Below are positions 44,620 to 53,128 of a stretch of DNA of 64,000 nucleotides, one piece after another. The notes below the pieces were generated by a model. That model saw nothing but the letters and a program-made list of their open reading frames with translations. It was not told where the DNA came from and made no database searches. The position numbers and the translations under genes were made by a program. Location: the NCBI GenBank assembly GCA_046349355.1, contig JAXMCM010000015.1, positions 186,001-250,000 on the forward strand. Direction: 5' to 3'. Source of the stretch: CALKJU01 sp046349355 (GTDB lineage Bacteria > Pseudomonadota > Alphaproteobacteria > Geminicoccales > Geminicoccaceae). The first letter of the stretch is position 1; every line of letters starts with the position of its first letter.

Positions 44620-46206
44620 TCAGCCCTCGGCGGCGTCCTCGAGCGTGCGCAAGCCCGCCCGCCGGGCCTGGACCAGCACCGCCATGTTCCCCGGCCGGTG
44701 CTGGTTCTTCCACATCTTCATGTGCGCCCGCGGGATGTCGGCCCACGCGAACACCTCGGACATGCAGGGATCGACCTGCCGGTTCAGCACGAACCGGTTG
44801 GCGGCGCTGGCCTGCTTGAGGTTGGCGAAGTGGCTGCCCTGCATCCGCTTCTGCCGCATCCACAGGTAGCGCGCGTCCAGGGTCAGCTTGTAGCCCGTGG
44901 TCCCGGCGCAGATCACCACCATGCCACCGCGCTTCACCACCAGCGCCGAGACCGGGAAGGTCTGCGCACCCGGGTGCTCGAAGACGATGTCGACGTCGTT
45001 GCCCTTGCCGGTGATGTCCCAGATGGCCTTGCCGAACTTGCGGGCCTCGGCGGTCCACTTGGCGAAGGCGTCCTTGTCCATCGGGTCCGGCATCTCGCCC
45101 CAGCAGGCGAAATCCTTGCGGTTGATGACGCCCTTGGCCCCCAGCGACAGCACGAAGTCGCGCTTGTCCTCGTCCGAGATGACGGCGATAGCGTTGCCGC
45201 CGGACGCGGCGATCAGCTGGATCGCCATCGAGCCGAGGCCGCCGGCGGCCCCCCAGACCAGCACGTTGTCGCCGGGCTTCAGCGTGTGCGGCGGGTGGCC
45301 GAACAGCATCCGGTAGGCGGTGGCCTCGGTCAGCACGTAGCAGCCCGACTCCTCCCAGGTCAGGTGCCGCGGCCGCGGCATCAGCTGGCGCGACTGCACC
45401 TTGCAGAACTGGGCGAAGCTGCCGTCCGAGGTCTCGTAGCCCCAGATCCGCTGGGTCGGCGAGTTCATCGGGTCGCCGCCGTTGCACTCCTCGTCGTCGC
45501 CATCGTCCTGGTTGCAGTGGATGACGACCTCGTCGCCGACCTTCCAGCGCTTGACCCGGCTGCCGACCGCCCAGACCACGCCCGAGGCGTCGGACCCGGC
45601 GATGTGGTAGGCCTGCTTGTGGACGTCGAGCGGCGAGATCGGCGTGCCGAGCGCGGCCCACACGCCGTTGTAGTTCACGCCGGCCGCCATCACCATCACC
45701 AGCACCTCGTCGCTGTCGAGCGACGGGACCGGCACGATCTCCTGCTGCATGGCGGTGGTCGGCTCGCCGTGGCGCTCCTTGCGGATGGCCCAGGCGTACA
45801 TGTTGCGCGGCACGTGGCCGAGCGGCGGGATCTCGCCCACCTCGTAGAGATCCTTCGTGCGCGGCTGGCGCGATCCCGGCGGGACGAGCGGGATCACCTC
45901 GGCCGTCTGGGCGGTGGCGGTCTGCGACATCGGCGTGTGGCTTTCGTTTGCGGTCAGGGCGATGGGTCGCATGAGGCGGCCACCGGTGCCGGTGGCCTGC
46001 TGCTCGGTAAGGCCGAAGAAGTCGGCCGGCTCGAGATCGATGCCCTCCCTGCGGGCGATGGCCAGCAGCTCTTCTTGCCGGCGGCTCGGGATGGCGCCGC
46101 GGCGTACCCAGCCGGATACGGCGGTCTGCCAGATGCCCAGCAGCTCGGCGACGCGAGCCTGGGACCCGAACTTCCGGATGATGTGTTCGACACTGGTCTT
46201 GGGCAT
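44620..46206 (-). CDS. ccr: Crotonyl-CoA carboxylase/reductase with N-terminal helix-turn-helix domain
   Basis: The C-terminal ~436 residues are a standard Ccr: EIPPLGHVPRNMYAWAIR, the family insert with CNQDDGDDEECNGGDP, LVWGAAGGLGSMAIQLI for NADPH binding, and GSHFANLKQASAANRFV. Ccr reductively carboxylates crotonyl-CoA to ethylmalonyl-CoA. In the same frame, residues 1-70 form a Cro/YdaS-like HTH (EHIIRKFGSQARVAELLG, AVSGWVRRGAIPSRRQEELL, GIDLEPADFFG) joined by a ~22-residue linker. GAGGTGAGG just before the ATG at 46206 supports translation of the fusion. The internal ATG at 45930, where a normal Ccr would begin, has no clear ribosome-binding site. A one-base indel in the linker would restore a separate HTH gene ending at 45954, so this needs confirmation. 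Confidence 0.9.
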   Translation of the reverse strand: MPKTSVEHIIRKFGSQARVAELLGIWQTAVSGWVRRGAIPSRRQEELLAIARREGIDLEPADFFGLTEQQATGTGGRLMRPIALTANESHTPMSQTATAQTAEVIPLVPPGSRQPRTKDLYEVGEIPPLGHVPRNMYAWAIRKERHGEPTTAMQQEIVPVPSLDSDEVLVMVMAAGVNYNGVWAALGTPISPLDVHKQAYHIAGSDASGVVWAVGSRVKRWKVGDEVVIHCNQDDGDDEECNGGDPMNSPTQRIWGYETSDGSFAQFCKVQSRQLMPRPRHLTWEESGCYVLTEATAYRMLFGHPPHTLKPGDNVLVWGAAGGLGSMAIQLIAASGGNAIAVISDEDKRDFVLSLGAKGVINRKDFACWGEMPDPMDKDAFAKWTAEARKFGKAIWDITGKGNDVDIVFEHPGAQTFPVSALVVKRGGMVVICAGTTGYKLTLDARYLWMRQKRMQGSHFANLKQASAANRFVLNRQVDPCMSEVFAWADIPRAHMKMWKNQHRPGNMAVLVQARRAGLRTLEDAAEG

Positions 46207-46340
46207 GGCCTCACCTCGATGGCGGGCGCAACATCGGCGCCGATGTGTTGGCGGTCAACAGGAAAAATGTTTTGACGGCACTGCAGCATGAGTGTTAGCT
46301 GCGCCGATGATACGGTGTTGCCGCCGAGAAAGTGTTAACG
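46207..46340. promoter_or_regulatory. ccr/ecm divergent promoter with repeated GTGTT motifs
   Basis: This 134-bp region drives both sides of the ethylmalonyl-CoA cluster. TGTT motifs (four preceded by G, one by A) start at 46246, 46268, 46293, 46316 and 46333, about 17-25 bp apart. The first is part of a perfect inverted repeat TGTTG-GCGGT-CAACA (46246-46260). Inverted copies occur at 46229 (AACAT region) and 46348. TTGACG at about 46273 could be a -35 element for ecm. The array looks like a multi-site operator; the HTH domain fused to Ccr is a candidate ligand. Confidence 0.45.
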
Positions 46341-48326
46341 ATGCCAGCCAACACGCGTGACGAGCCCTGGCTGTTCCGCACCTATGCCGGCCACAGCTCG
46401 GCGGCCGCCAGCAACGCCCTCTACCGTACCAACCTTGCCCGCGGGCAGACCGGCCTCTCGGTGGCCTTCGACTTGCCGACCCAGACCGGCTACGACGCCG
46501 ACCACCCGCTCGCCCGCGGCGAGGTCGGCAAGGTCGGCGTGCCGGTCGGGCATCTCGGCGACATGCGGACGCTGTTCGACGGCATCCCGCTCGGCCGGAT
46601 GAACACCTCGATGACCATCAACGCCACGGCCCCCTGGCTGCTGGCGCTCTACGTCGCCGCCGCCGAGGGCCAGGGGGTGGCGCGCAAGGACCTGCAGGGC
46701 ACCGTCCAGAACGACATCATCAAGGAGTACCTGTCGCGCGGGACCTACGTGTTCCCTCCGCGGCCGAGCCTGCGCCTGGTCACCGACGTCGTCGCCTTCA
46801 CCTGGCGCGAGATCCCGCGCTGGAACCCGACCAACGTCTGCAGCTACCACCTGCAGGAGGCCGGGGCGACGCCGGTGCAGGAGCTGGCCTACGCGCTGGC
46901 GACGGCGACGGCGGTGCTGGATGCCGTGCGCGACGGCGGCCAAGTGGCGCCGGTCGACTTCCCGAAGGTCGTCGGCCGCATCAGCTTCTTCGTCAACGCC
47001 GGCCTGCGCTTCGTCACCGAGATGTGCAAGATGCGCGCCTTCGCGGCGCTGTGGGACGAGATCTGCCGCGAGCGCTACGGCGTCACCGAGGAAAAGCACC
47101 GCCTGTTCCGCTACGGCGTGCAGGTCAACAGCCTGGGCCTGACCGAGCCGCAGCCCGAGAACAACGTCTACCGCATCCTCATCGAGATGCTGGCGGTGAC
47201 GCTGTCGAAGCGGGCGCGCGCCCGGGCGGTGCAGCTGCCGGCCTGGAACGAGGCGCTGGGCCTGCCGCGGCCGTGGGACCAGCAATGGTCCTTGCGCATG
47301 CAGCAGATCCTCGCCCTCGAGACCGACCTGCTCGAGTACGGCGACCTGTTCGACGGCTCGCCCGTGGTGGAGGCGAAGGTCGAGGCGCTGATGGCCGAGG
47401 CACGGGCCGAGCTCGCCCGCATCGAGGCCATGGGCGGAGCGCTCGCCGCCGTCGAGAGCGGTTACATGAAGCAGCGCCTCGTCGAGAGCAGTGCCGCCCG
47501 CATCGCCGCCATCGCTTCGGGCGAGCAGGTCGTCGTCGGCGTGAACCGCTACACCGAGACCGCGCCCTCGCCGCTGACCGCCGGTGCGGACGGCGGCTTC
47601 ATGACGGTCGACGCGGCGGCCGAGCGTGAGCAGGTCGAACGCCTGCAGGCGTGGCGGGCGCAGCGCGACCCGGCGGCGGTGCAGGCGGCCCTGGCCCTGC
47701 TCCGCTCTGCGGCCGCCGAAGGCCGCAACGTGATGGAGCCCTCCATCGCCTGCGCCCATGCCGGCGTCACCACCGGCGAGTGGGGCCAGTGCCTGCGCGA
47801 GGTGTTCGGCGAGTACCGTGCTCCGACGGGAGTGGGTGCCGCCCGGCCGATGGCGCCGGCCGATGCCTACGCCCCGGTCCGGACCGCGGTCGAGGACGCC
47901 TCGCTCCGCCTCGGGCGGCGCCTCAAGATGCTGGTCGGCAAGCCCGGCCTCGACGGCCACAGCAACGGTGCCGAGCAGATCGCCGTGGCGGCGCGCGACT
48001 GCGGCTTCGAGGTGGTCTACGAGGGCATCCGCCTCACTCCGGCCCGCATCGCCAACACCGCCCTCGAGGAAGGCGTGCACGTGGTCGGCCTGTCGATCCT
48101 CAGCGGCAGCCATGTGCCGCTGGTGACCGAGGTGCTGGAGCGGATGCGCCGGCTCGGCCTCGGCGGCGTGCCGGTCGTCGTCGGCGGCATCATCCCGCCG
48201 CAGGACGCCGAGATCCTGCGCGCCGCCGGCGTCGCCCGCATCTACACGCCCAAGGACTACGAGGTGACCCGGATCATGGCCGACATCGTCGACGTGATCC
48301 GCACGGACTATCGCGAAGCGGCGTGA
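46341..48326 (+). CDS. ecm: Ethylmalonyl-CoA mutase (coenzyme B12-dependent)
   Basis: A 661-residue acyl-CoA mutase that converts ethylmalonyl-CoA to methylsuccinyl-CoA (also called MeaA). The substrate barrel shows LFRTYAGHSSAAASN, GLSVAFDLPTQTGYDADHP, GTVQNDIIKEY and EAGATPVQELAY. The C-terminal B12 domain has the DxHxxG motif in KPGLDGHSNG (D538, H540, G543) and LSILSGSH plus GGIIP. I favour the ATG at 46341 over the GTG at 46332 because GAGA is better spaced from the ATG. Together with ccr and mcd across the promoter it gives the three diagnostic steps of the ethylmalonyl-CoA pathway for acetyl-CoA assimilation. Confidence 0.95.
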   Translation: MPANTRDEPWLFRTYAGHSSAAASNALYRTNLARGQTGLSVAFDLPTQTGYDADHPLARGEVGKVGVPVGHLGDMRTLFDGIPLGRMNTSMTINATAPWLLALYVAAAEGQGVARKDLQGTVQNDIIKEYLSRGTYVFPPRPSLRLVTDVVAFTWREIPRWNPTNVCSYHLQEAGATPVQELAYALATATAVLDAVRDGGQVAPVDFPKVVGRISFFVNAGLRFVTEMCKMRAFAALWDEICRERYGVTEEKHRLFRYGVQVNSLGLTEPQPENNVYRILIEMLAVTLSKRARARAVQLPAWNEALGLPRPWDQQWSLRMQQILALETDLLEYGDLFDGSPVVEAKVEALMAEARAELARIEAMGGALAAVESGYMKQRLVESSAARIAAIASGEQVVVGVNRYTETAPSPLTAGADGGFMTVDAAAEREQVERLQAWRAQRDPAAVQAALALLRSAAAEGRNVMEPSIACAHAGVTTGEWGQCLREVFGEYRAPTGVGAARPMAPADAYAPVRTAVEDASLRLGRRLKMLVGKPGLDGHSNGAEQIAVAARDCGFEVVYEGIRLTPARIANTALEEGVHVVGLSILSGSHVPLVTEVLERMRRLGLGGVPVVVGGIIPPQDAEILRAAGVARIYTPKDYEVTRIMADIVDVIRTDYREAA

Positions 48327-48334
48327 GCTGTGGC

Positions 48335-48363
48335 CGCACGGGGCTGTTGCGCAGCCCCGTGCG
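48335..48363 (+). terminator. Hairpin terminator after ecm
   Basis: An 11-bp perfect stem (CGCACGGGGCT / AGCCCCGTGCG) with a 7-nt loop starts 9 bp after the ecm stop. There is no T-tract. It separates ecm from the AEC transporter gene that begins at 48409. Confidence 0.65.
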
Positions 48364-48408
48364 CGTGCATCCTCACCCCGGCAAGCGTTCGGTCCGGGGT
48401 GTCGCCAG

Positions 48409-49341
48409 GTGTTATCCGTGTTCGCGGCACTCGCGGGCATCTCGCTCGTCGGCGCATCGCTGCGCTGGGCGATGCCCGACCTCGACATCGACCTCGCCAG
48501 GCGCATCTGCGGCCGCCTGGTGCTGGGGGTGATGCTCCCGGCCCTCAACATCGAGGTCATCAGCACGGCCAACCTCGGCCCGCACCTGTGGCAGGTGCCG
48601 GTCACCATGGCGGCCGTGGCGATCTTCTGCGTCGGCGTCGGCCTGCTCGTCTTCTCGCCGAAGCGGATGGACGGACGCCTCGCCTACGCCCTCGTGCTGG
48701 GCTGCGCCTTCGGCAACGTCACCTATCTGGGCCTGCCGCTGCTGCGCGGGCTGTTCCCGGAGAGCCAGGGCGAGGTCACGGCCATCGCCATCCTCTGCGA
48801 GATCACCGTCACCTCGCTCGACCTCATCACCGCCGCGGCGCTCGCCGGCCATCTCGGCCACATCGACGGCATGGCCAGCGTCCGCAACGTCGCCGGCCAG
48901 CTGCTGCGCTTCCCGCTGCTGTGGGCGGTGGCCTTCGCCTTCACGCTGAGATGGCTCGAGATCCCGATCCCGCCATTCGTCCTCTCGGCCCTGCACCTGC
49001 TCGGCCAGTCGGTGTCCGGGCTGATGCTGCTGGTGCTCGGCATGGCGCTGAAACCGGCGGCCGTGGTGACCGCCTTCCGGCTCATCGGCGTTTGGTGGCC
49101 GCTGCTGCCGATCAAGCTCGTGCTGTCGCCGCTGGCCGCCGCCGCCATCGGCAGCGCCTTCGGCATGCCGCCGCTGCAGCTCCAGGCCACCACCCTGCAG
49201 GCCGCCATGCCGCCGCAGCTGTTCACCCTGGTCGCCGCCGACCGCTTCGGCCTCGACACCGAGACGCTGGCGGCGGCCGTCGCCTTCCTCACGATCGTCA
49301 GCTTCCTGACGCTGCCGTTCCTGTTCTGGCTGACCGGCTAG
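48409..49341 (+). CDS. AEC-family (auxin efflux carrier-like) transporter
   Basis: A 310-residue membrane protein with about ten hydrophobic segments and the family landmarks VLGVMLPALNIEVI near the start, GCAFGNVTYLGLPLL in the middle and QAAMPPQLFTLVAADRFGLD near the end. AEC proteins move malonate, other dicarboxylates or auxin-like acids. The start appears to be GTG at 48409 without a strong ribosome-binding site. A role in organic-acid transport would suit the neighbouring ethylmalonyl-CoA genes, but that is inference. Its TAG overlaps the convergent gene's stop in a CTAG. Confidence 0.87.
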   Translation: MLSVFAALAGISLVGASLRWAMPDLDIDLARRICGRLVLGVMLPALNIEVISTANLGPHLWQVPVTMAAVAIFCVGVGLLVFSPKRMDGRLAYALVLGCAFGNVTYLGLPLLRGLFPESQGEVTAIAILCEITVTSLDLITAAALAGHLGHIDGMASVRNVAGQLLRFPLLWAVAFAFTLRWLEIPIPPFVLSALHLLGQSVSGLMLLVLGMALKPAAVVTAFRLIGVWWPLLPIKLVLSPLAAAAIGSAFGMPPLQLQATTLQAAMPPQLFTLVAADRFGLDTETLAAAVAFLTIVSFLTLPFLFWLTG

Positions 49342-50054
49342 AAGCGGAACGCCAGCTCCACGCCGTCGGCGCGCGGCCGCAGCTCCCAGGCGGTGCTGTC
49401 CGCATCGGGAAAGCGGTCGCGGTACGCCGCGAGGTCGCCGTTCGCCCGCCAGGGCTGGCTCCAGATCTGCGCCTCGCCGACGGCGATGCCGATCAGCGTC
49501 GACTGCAGCGCATCGCGGCTGTCGCCCAGCGCCAGGATCGCGGCGCCGCCGACCAGGTTCGTGCCGATGCCGACAAGGTGCCGGCTCCAGTCGTAACGGG
49601 TATCGGCCTGCTGGACGCTGGTCATCAGCAGGCTCTCGCCGACCGCCAGCCGCTGCAGCCGCGCCGCCCGGTCGTCGCCCGCGACGTCGCGCATCGGCTG
49701 CGCGCCCCGCGTCGCCACCAGCGGATCGCGAAACAGTGCCCAGGCCTCGGCCGTGGCGATGGCCGACTTGGCGGCGTCGACGATGGCGCGAACGCGGTCG
49801 TCGCTGTCGTCGGCACGCACCGCCCAGGTGGTGTTGAAGACGAGGCCGACGGTGAACACGCCGGCCCAGCCCCATTGCCAGGCCAGCGCCGTCGGCCGCG
49901 CCGCGTCGAGCCTTTCCTCGAGGAACCCCAGCCGCTCGTCGATCTCGGCATCGGACAGGTCGAGCCGCGGCATCGCCGGCGGATCGGCGGCGACGGCAGC
50001 GGTCGAGAGGCCGCAGGCCAGGACGAGGGCGGCCAGCGAGAGGGGACGGGCCAT
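49338..50054 (-). CDS. Exported protein of unknown function
   Basis: A 238-residue protein with a signal peptide (about 1-23, ending AVAAD). Residues 30-55 are charged and helix-forming (DLSDAEIDERLGFLEERLDAAR). Residues 57-80 form a hydrophobic segment (WQWGWAGVFTVGLVFNTTWAV), and a glycine-rich hydrophobic stretch (LVGIGTNLVGGAAILAL) follows near 165-180. This looks like a small membrane-attached protein. I do not recognise a family. It lies 10 bp downstream of the aldehyde dehydrogenase gene on the same strand. Confidence 0.65.
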   Translation of the reverse strand: MARPLSLAALVLACGLSTAAVAADPPAMPRLDLSDAEIDERLGFLEERLDAARPTALAWQWGWAGVFTVGLVFNTTWAVRADDSDDRVRAIVDAAKSAIATAEAWALFRDPLVATRGAQPMRDVAGDDRAARLQRLAVGESLLMTSVQQADTRYDWSRHLVGIGTNLVGGAAILALGDSRDALQSTLIGIAVGEAQIWSQPWRANGDLAAYRDRFPDADSTAWELRPRADGVELAFRF

Positions 50055-50064
50055 CGCCCGGACC

Positions 50065-51566
50065 TCAGATCTCGAACCTGATCCCCTGCGCCAGCGGCAG
50101 CTTGCGGCTGTAGTTCACGGTGTTGGTCTGCCGGCGCATGTAGCCCTTCCAGGCATCCGAGCCGGACTCGCGGCCGCCGCCGGTCTCCTTCTCGCCGCCG
50201 AAGGCGCCGCCGATCTCGGCCCCGGAGGGACCGATGTTGACGTTGGCGATGCCGCAGTCGGAGCCCGAGGCCGAGAGGAACAGCTCGGTCTCGCGCACAT
50301 CCGTCGAGAAGATGCAGGACGACAGGCCCTGCGGCACGTCGTTCTGCAGGGCGATCGCCTTCTCGAGGTCGCGGTAGCGCATGACGTAGAGGATGGGGGC
50401 GAAGGTCTCGTGGCGAACGATGTCGGTCTGCCGCGGCATCTCGACGATGGCGGGGTGCACGTACCATGCCGCCGGCGTGCCGTTGCCGGCCGCCCGCTCG
50501 CCGCCGCTGCGCCGGCCGCCGTCGGCCTCGGCGGTGCGCAGGGCTTCCTGCATCCGCTCATAGGCGGCACCGTCGATCAGCGGGCCGACCAGCACGCCCT
50601 CCTCGAGCGGATCGCCGATCGGCAGCGACTCGTAGGCCCCTTCAGCCGCGGCAGCAGCCGGTCGTAGACGTCGTCGTGGACGAACAGGCGGCGCAGCGAG
50701 GTGCAGCGCTGGCCGCAGGTGCCGACCGCCGAGAACACGATCGCGCGCAGGGCCATGTCGAGGTCGGCCGAGGGTGCCACGATCATCGCGTTGTTGCCGC
50801 CGAGCTCGAGGATGGCGCGGCCGAAGCGCTGCGCCACCCGCGGTCCGACGATGCGGCCCATCCGGGTCGAGCCGGTGGCCGAGACGATCGGCACCTGCGG
50901 GCTGTCGACCAGCACCTCGCCGGCGGCGGCGTCGCCGACGACCACCTGGACGAGCCCCTCGGGCGCATCGGGACCGAAGCGCTTCACCGCCTGCTCGACG
51001 AGGCGCAGCGTCGCCAGCGCCGACAGCGGCGTCTTCTCCGAGGGCTTCCAGATCACCGGGTCGCCGCAGACCAGCGCCAGCGCCGCGTTCCAGGCCCACG
51101 GCGCGACCGGGAAGTTGAAGGCGGTGATGACCCCGCACACGCCCATCGGGTGCCAGGTCTCGCGCATCGAATGGCCGGGCCGCTCCGAGGCGATCGTCAG
51201 GCCGTAGAGCTGCCGCGACAGGCCGACGGCGAAGTCGCAGATGTCGATCATCTCCTGGACCTCGCCGAGGCCCTCCTGGAGGATCTTGCCCGACTCGAGG
51301 GTGACGACGCGGCCCAGCGCCTCCTTGTGGGCGCGCAGCTCGTCGCCGAGCAGGCGGACCAGCTCGCCGCGCCGCGGCGCGGGCACCTCGCGCCACGTCG
51401 CGAACGCCGCCGAGGCCTTGCCGATCATGGCGGCGACATCGTCGGGCGTGTGGGTCCGGATCCGCGCCAGCTCGGAGCCGTCGATCGGCGTGTGCACGCG
51501 CAGCGGCCCGCCCGTCAGCTCGTCCGGGCGGATGCCGGCAGCGGCGAGGTAGGCGGCATAGGTCAT
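50065..51566 (-). pseudogene. ALDH7-type aldehyde dehydrogenase (piperideine-6-carboxylate/AASA type), single frameshift
   Basis: Two abutting frames together give a complete ~500-residue aldehyde dehydrogenase. The first (51566 to 50640) has GVITAFNFPVAPWAWN, the glutamate in LELGGNNA (E254) and the catalytic cysteine in TCGQRCTS (C288). The second (from about 50639 to 50065) has PSGAEIGGAFGGEKETGGGRESGSDAWKGYMRRQTNT. The break after LLPRLK lies at a run of four G/C bases (50637-50640) and is explained by one missing base. The sequence fits the ALDH7 family of lysine catabolism (L-2-aminoadipate 6-semialdehyde dehydrogenase). It is either a sequencing error or a recently inactivated gene. 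Confidence 0.85.
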
Positions 51567-51703
51567 CGACGGTCTCCGGATGCGTACGGCCAGCGGCAAC
51601 AGCAACAGCATAGCGGTGATCGCTTCGGCCGCGCGAGGGGCCGCGGCGCGCTTGACGGCAAGGCTCTGCCCGGCCCAAGCCGCGACGACCAGGGAGGCGC
51701 AGG

Positions 51704-52351
51704 ATGGACCCCGCACGCGACCCGCGCGACATCGACCTGCCGGTGGCGCAGACGGCGCTGCTGTTCGTCGACATGCAGGCGGCGTGGTGCGAGCCGGCGC
51801 CGCCGGGAAGCGGCCGGCGGACCGCAGGGCATCCCTTCCATGCGCGGCTGCGGAACGTCGTCCTGCCCAACCAGCAGCGGCTGCTGGCGCTGGCGCGCCG
51901 GCTCGGCATCGACGTGCTGCACACGGTGATCGAGGCGCTGACCCTCGACGGCCGCGACATCTCCCTCGACCACCGGCTGTCGGGCATCCTGATCCCGAAA
52001 GGATCGCCCGGCGCCCGGATCCTGCCCGAGCTCCAGCCGGCCCCGAACGAGATCGTCCTGGCGAAATCGTCCTCGGGCGTGTTCAACTCCACCGCCATCG
52101 ACTACGTCCTGCGCAATCTTGGCACCCGCCGCCTCGTCGTCGCCGGCGTGTTCACCGACCAGTGCGTCGACATGGCCGTGCGCGACGCGGCCGACCGCGG
52201 CTATCATGTCACCCTGGTCGAGGATGCCTGCGCCGCCGACAGCGACGAGCGGCACGCCGCCGCCCTGCGGGTCCTGCGCGGCTATGCCTGGGTCACCGAC
52301 ACCGCCACGTTGGTGGCGCGACTTGGCGGCGACGGCAGCAGCGGAGCCTGA
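51704..52351 (+). CDS. Isochorismatase-family cysteine hydrolase
   Basis: A 215-residue cysteine hydrolase. The catalytic triad of the family is visible: aspartate in LLFVDMQ (D23), lysine in LAKSSSGVFNST (K121) and cysteine in GVFTDQCVDMAVRDA (C154), followed by the typical ADRGYHVTLVEDAC. Possible substrates are amides such as nicotinamide, carbamates or biuret-like compounds; none can be chosen from sequence. AGGGAGG lies about 7 bp before the ATG. The next gene starts 2 bp after its stop. Confidence 0.9.
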   Translation: MDPARDPRDIDLPVAQTALLFVDMQAAWCEPAPPGSGRRTAGHPFHARLRNVVLPNQQRLLALARRLGIDVLHTVIEALTLDGRDISLDHRLSGILIPKGSPGARILPELQPAPNEIVLAKSSSGVFNSTAIDYVLRNLGTRRLVVAGVFTDQCVDMAVRDAADRGYHVTLVEDACAADSDERHAAALRVLRGYAWVTDTATLVARLGGDGSSGA

Positions 52352-52353
52352 GC

Positions 52354-53052
52354 TTGGACGGCTGGCCCGAGTTCGCCCTCGCCTATGCCGTATTCCTCGC
52401 CGCCCACGCGGTACCGGCGCGGCCCGCTGTCCGGGCCCGCCTCGTCGCCTGGCTCGGTCGCCGGCTCTACCTCGGCCTCTACATCGCCGCCTCGGTCGTC
52501 CTGCTGATCTGGCTGATCCGCACCGCCCAGCGGGCACCGTTCGTGGCCTTGTGGGCCTATGCCGACTGGCAGGCCTGGGTACCGAACCTGGCGATGCCGT
52601 TCGTTTGCCTGCTTGCGGCCTTCGGCCTGGCAGCACCCAACCCCTTGTCGCTCGGCGGGCGCGCCACAGGCTACGACCCCGAACGACCCGGCATCGCCGG
52701 CATCACCCGCCATCCGGTGGTCTGGGCCCTGACCCTGTGGGCGCTGGCCCATCTCTTCCCCAACGGCGACCTCGCCCACGTGCTGCTGTTCGGCGGCTTC
52801 GCCCTGTTCTCGCTGGCCGGGATGGCGGCGATCGACCGGCGACAGCGGCAGCGTTTCGGAGAAGCGGCTTGGCAGCAGCTCGCCCGGCACACCTCGTTCC
52901 TGCCGTTCGCCGCGATGCCGCCTTCGGGCTGGCCGACGGGGCTGGCGGCGCAGGCCGAGGTCCGGGTCCCGCTGGCGCTGGCGGCCTGGCTCGCCCTGCT
53001 CGGCCTGCATCCCGCCATCGCCCAGGTCTCGCCCTTACCGCCGGGCTGGTGA
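52354..53052 (+). CDS. NnrU-family membrane protein
   Basis: A 232-residue inner-membrane protein of the NnrU family with about six hydrophobic segments. Landmarks are FLAAHAVPARP near the N-terminus, LYIAASVVLLIWL, and GIAGITRHPVVWALTLWALAHLFPNGD, which is the core of the family. NnrU was described with nitric oxide reduction in Rhodobacter, and is structurally related to isoprenylcysteine methyltransferase-like membrane proteins. The start is TTG at 52354 with GCGGAG 7 bp upstream, following the hydrolase stop directly. Confidence 0.87.
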   Translation: MDGWPEFALAYAVFLAAHAVPARPAVRARLVAWLGRRLYLGLYIAASVVLLIWLIRTAQRAPFVALWAYADWQAWVPNLAMPFVCLLAAFGLAAPNPLSLGGRATGYDPERPGIAGITRHPVVWALTLWALAHLFPNGDLAHVLLFGGFALFSLAGMAAIDRRQRQRFGEAAWQQLARHTSFLPFAAMPPSGWPTGLAAQAEVRVPLALAAWLALLGLHPAIAQVSPLPPGW

Positions 53053-53128
53053 CGCACGCCAACGGGTCGCATGGGAAGCGACCGCGGGGCTGGCCGATGA
53101 TGCCGCCGCGCCGCGGGGAGGCCGTCCG

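Noticed and set aside
40717..46275. A 1852-codon open frame on the plus strand
   Set aside because: It lies antisense to the beta-glucosidase, mcd and ccr genes, whose products are recognisable family members. Its translation is low-complexity (Arg/Gly/Ala/His) as expected for a shadow frame in very GC-rich DNA.
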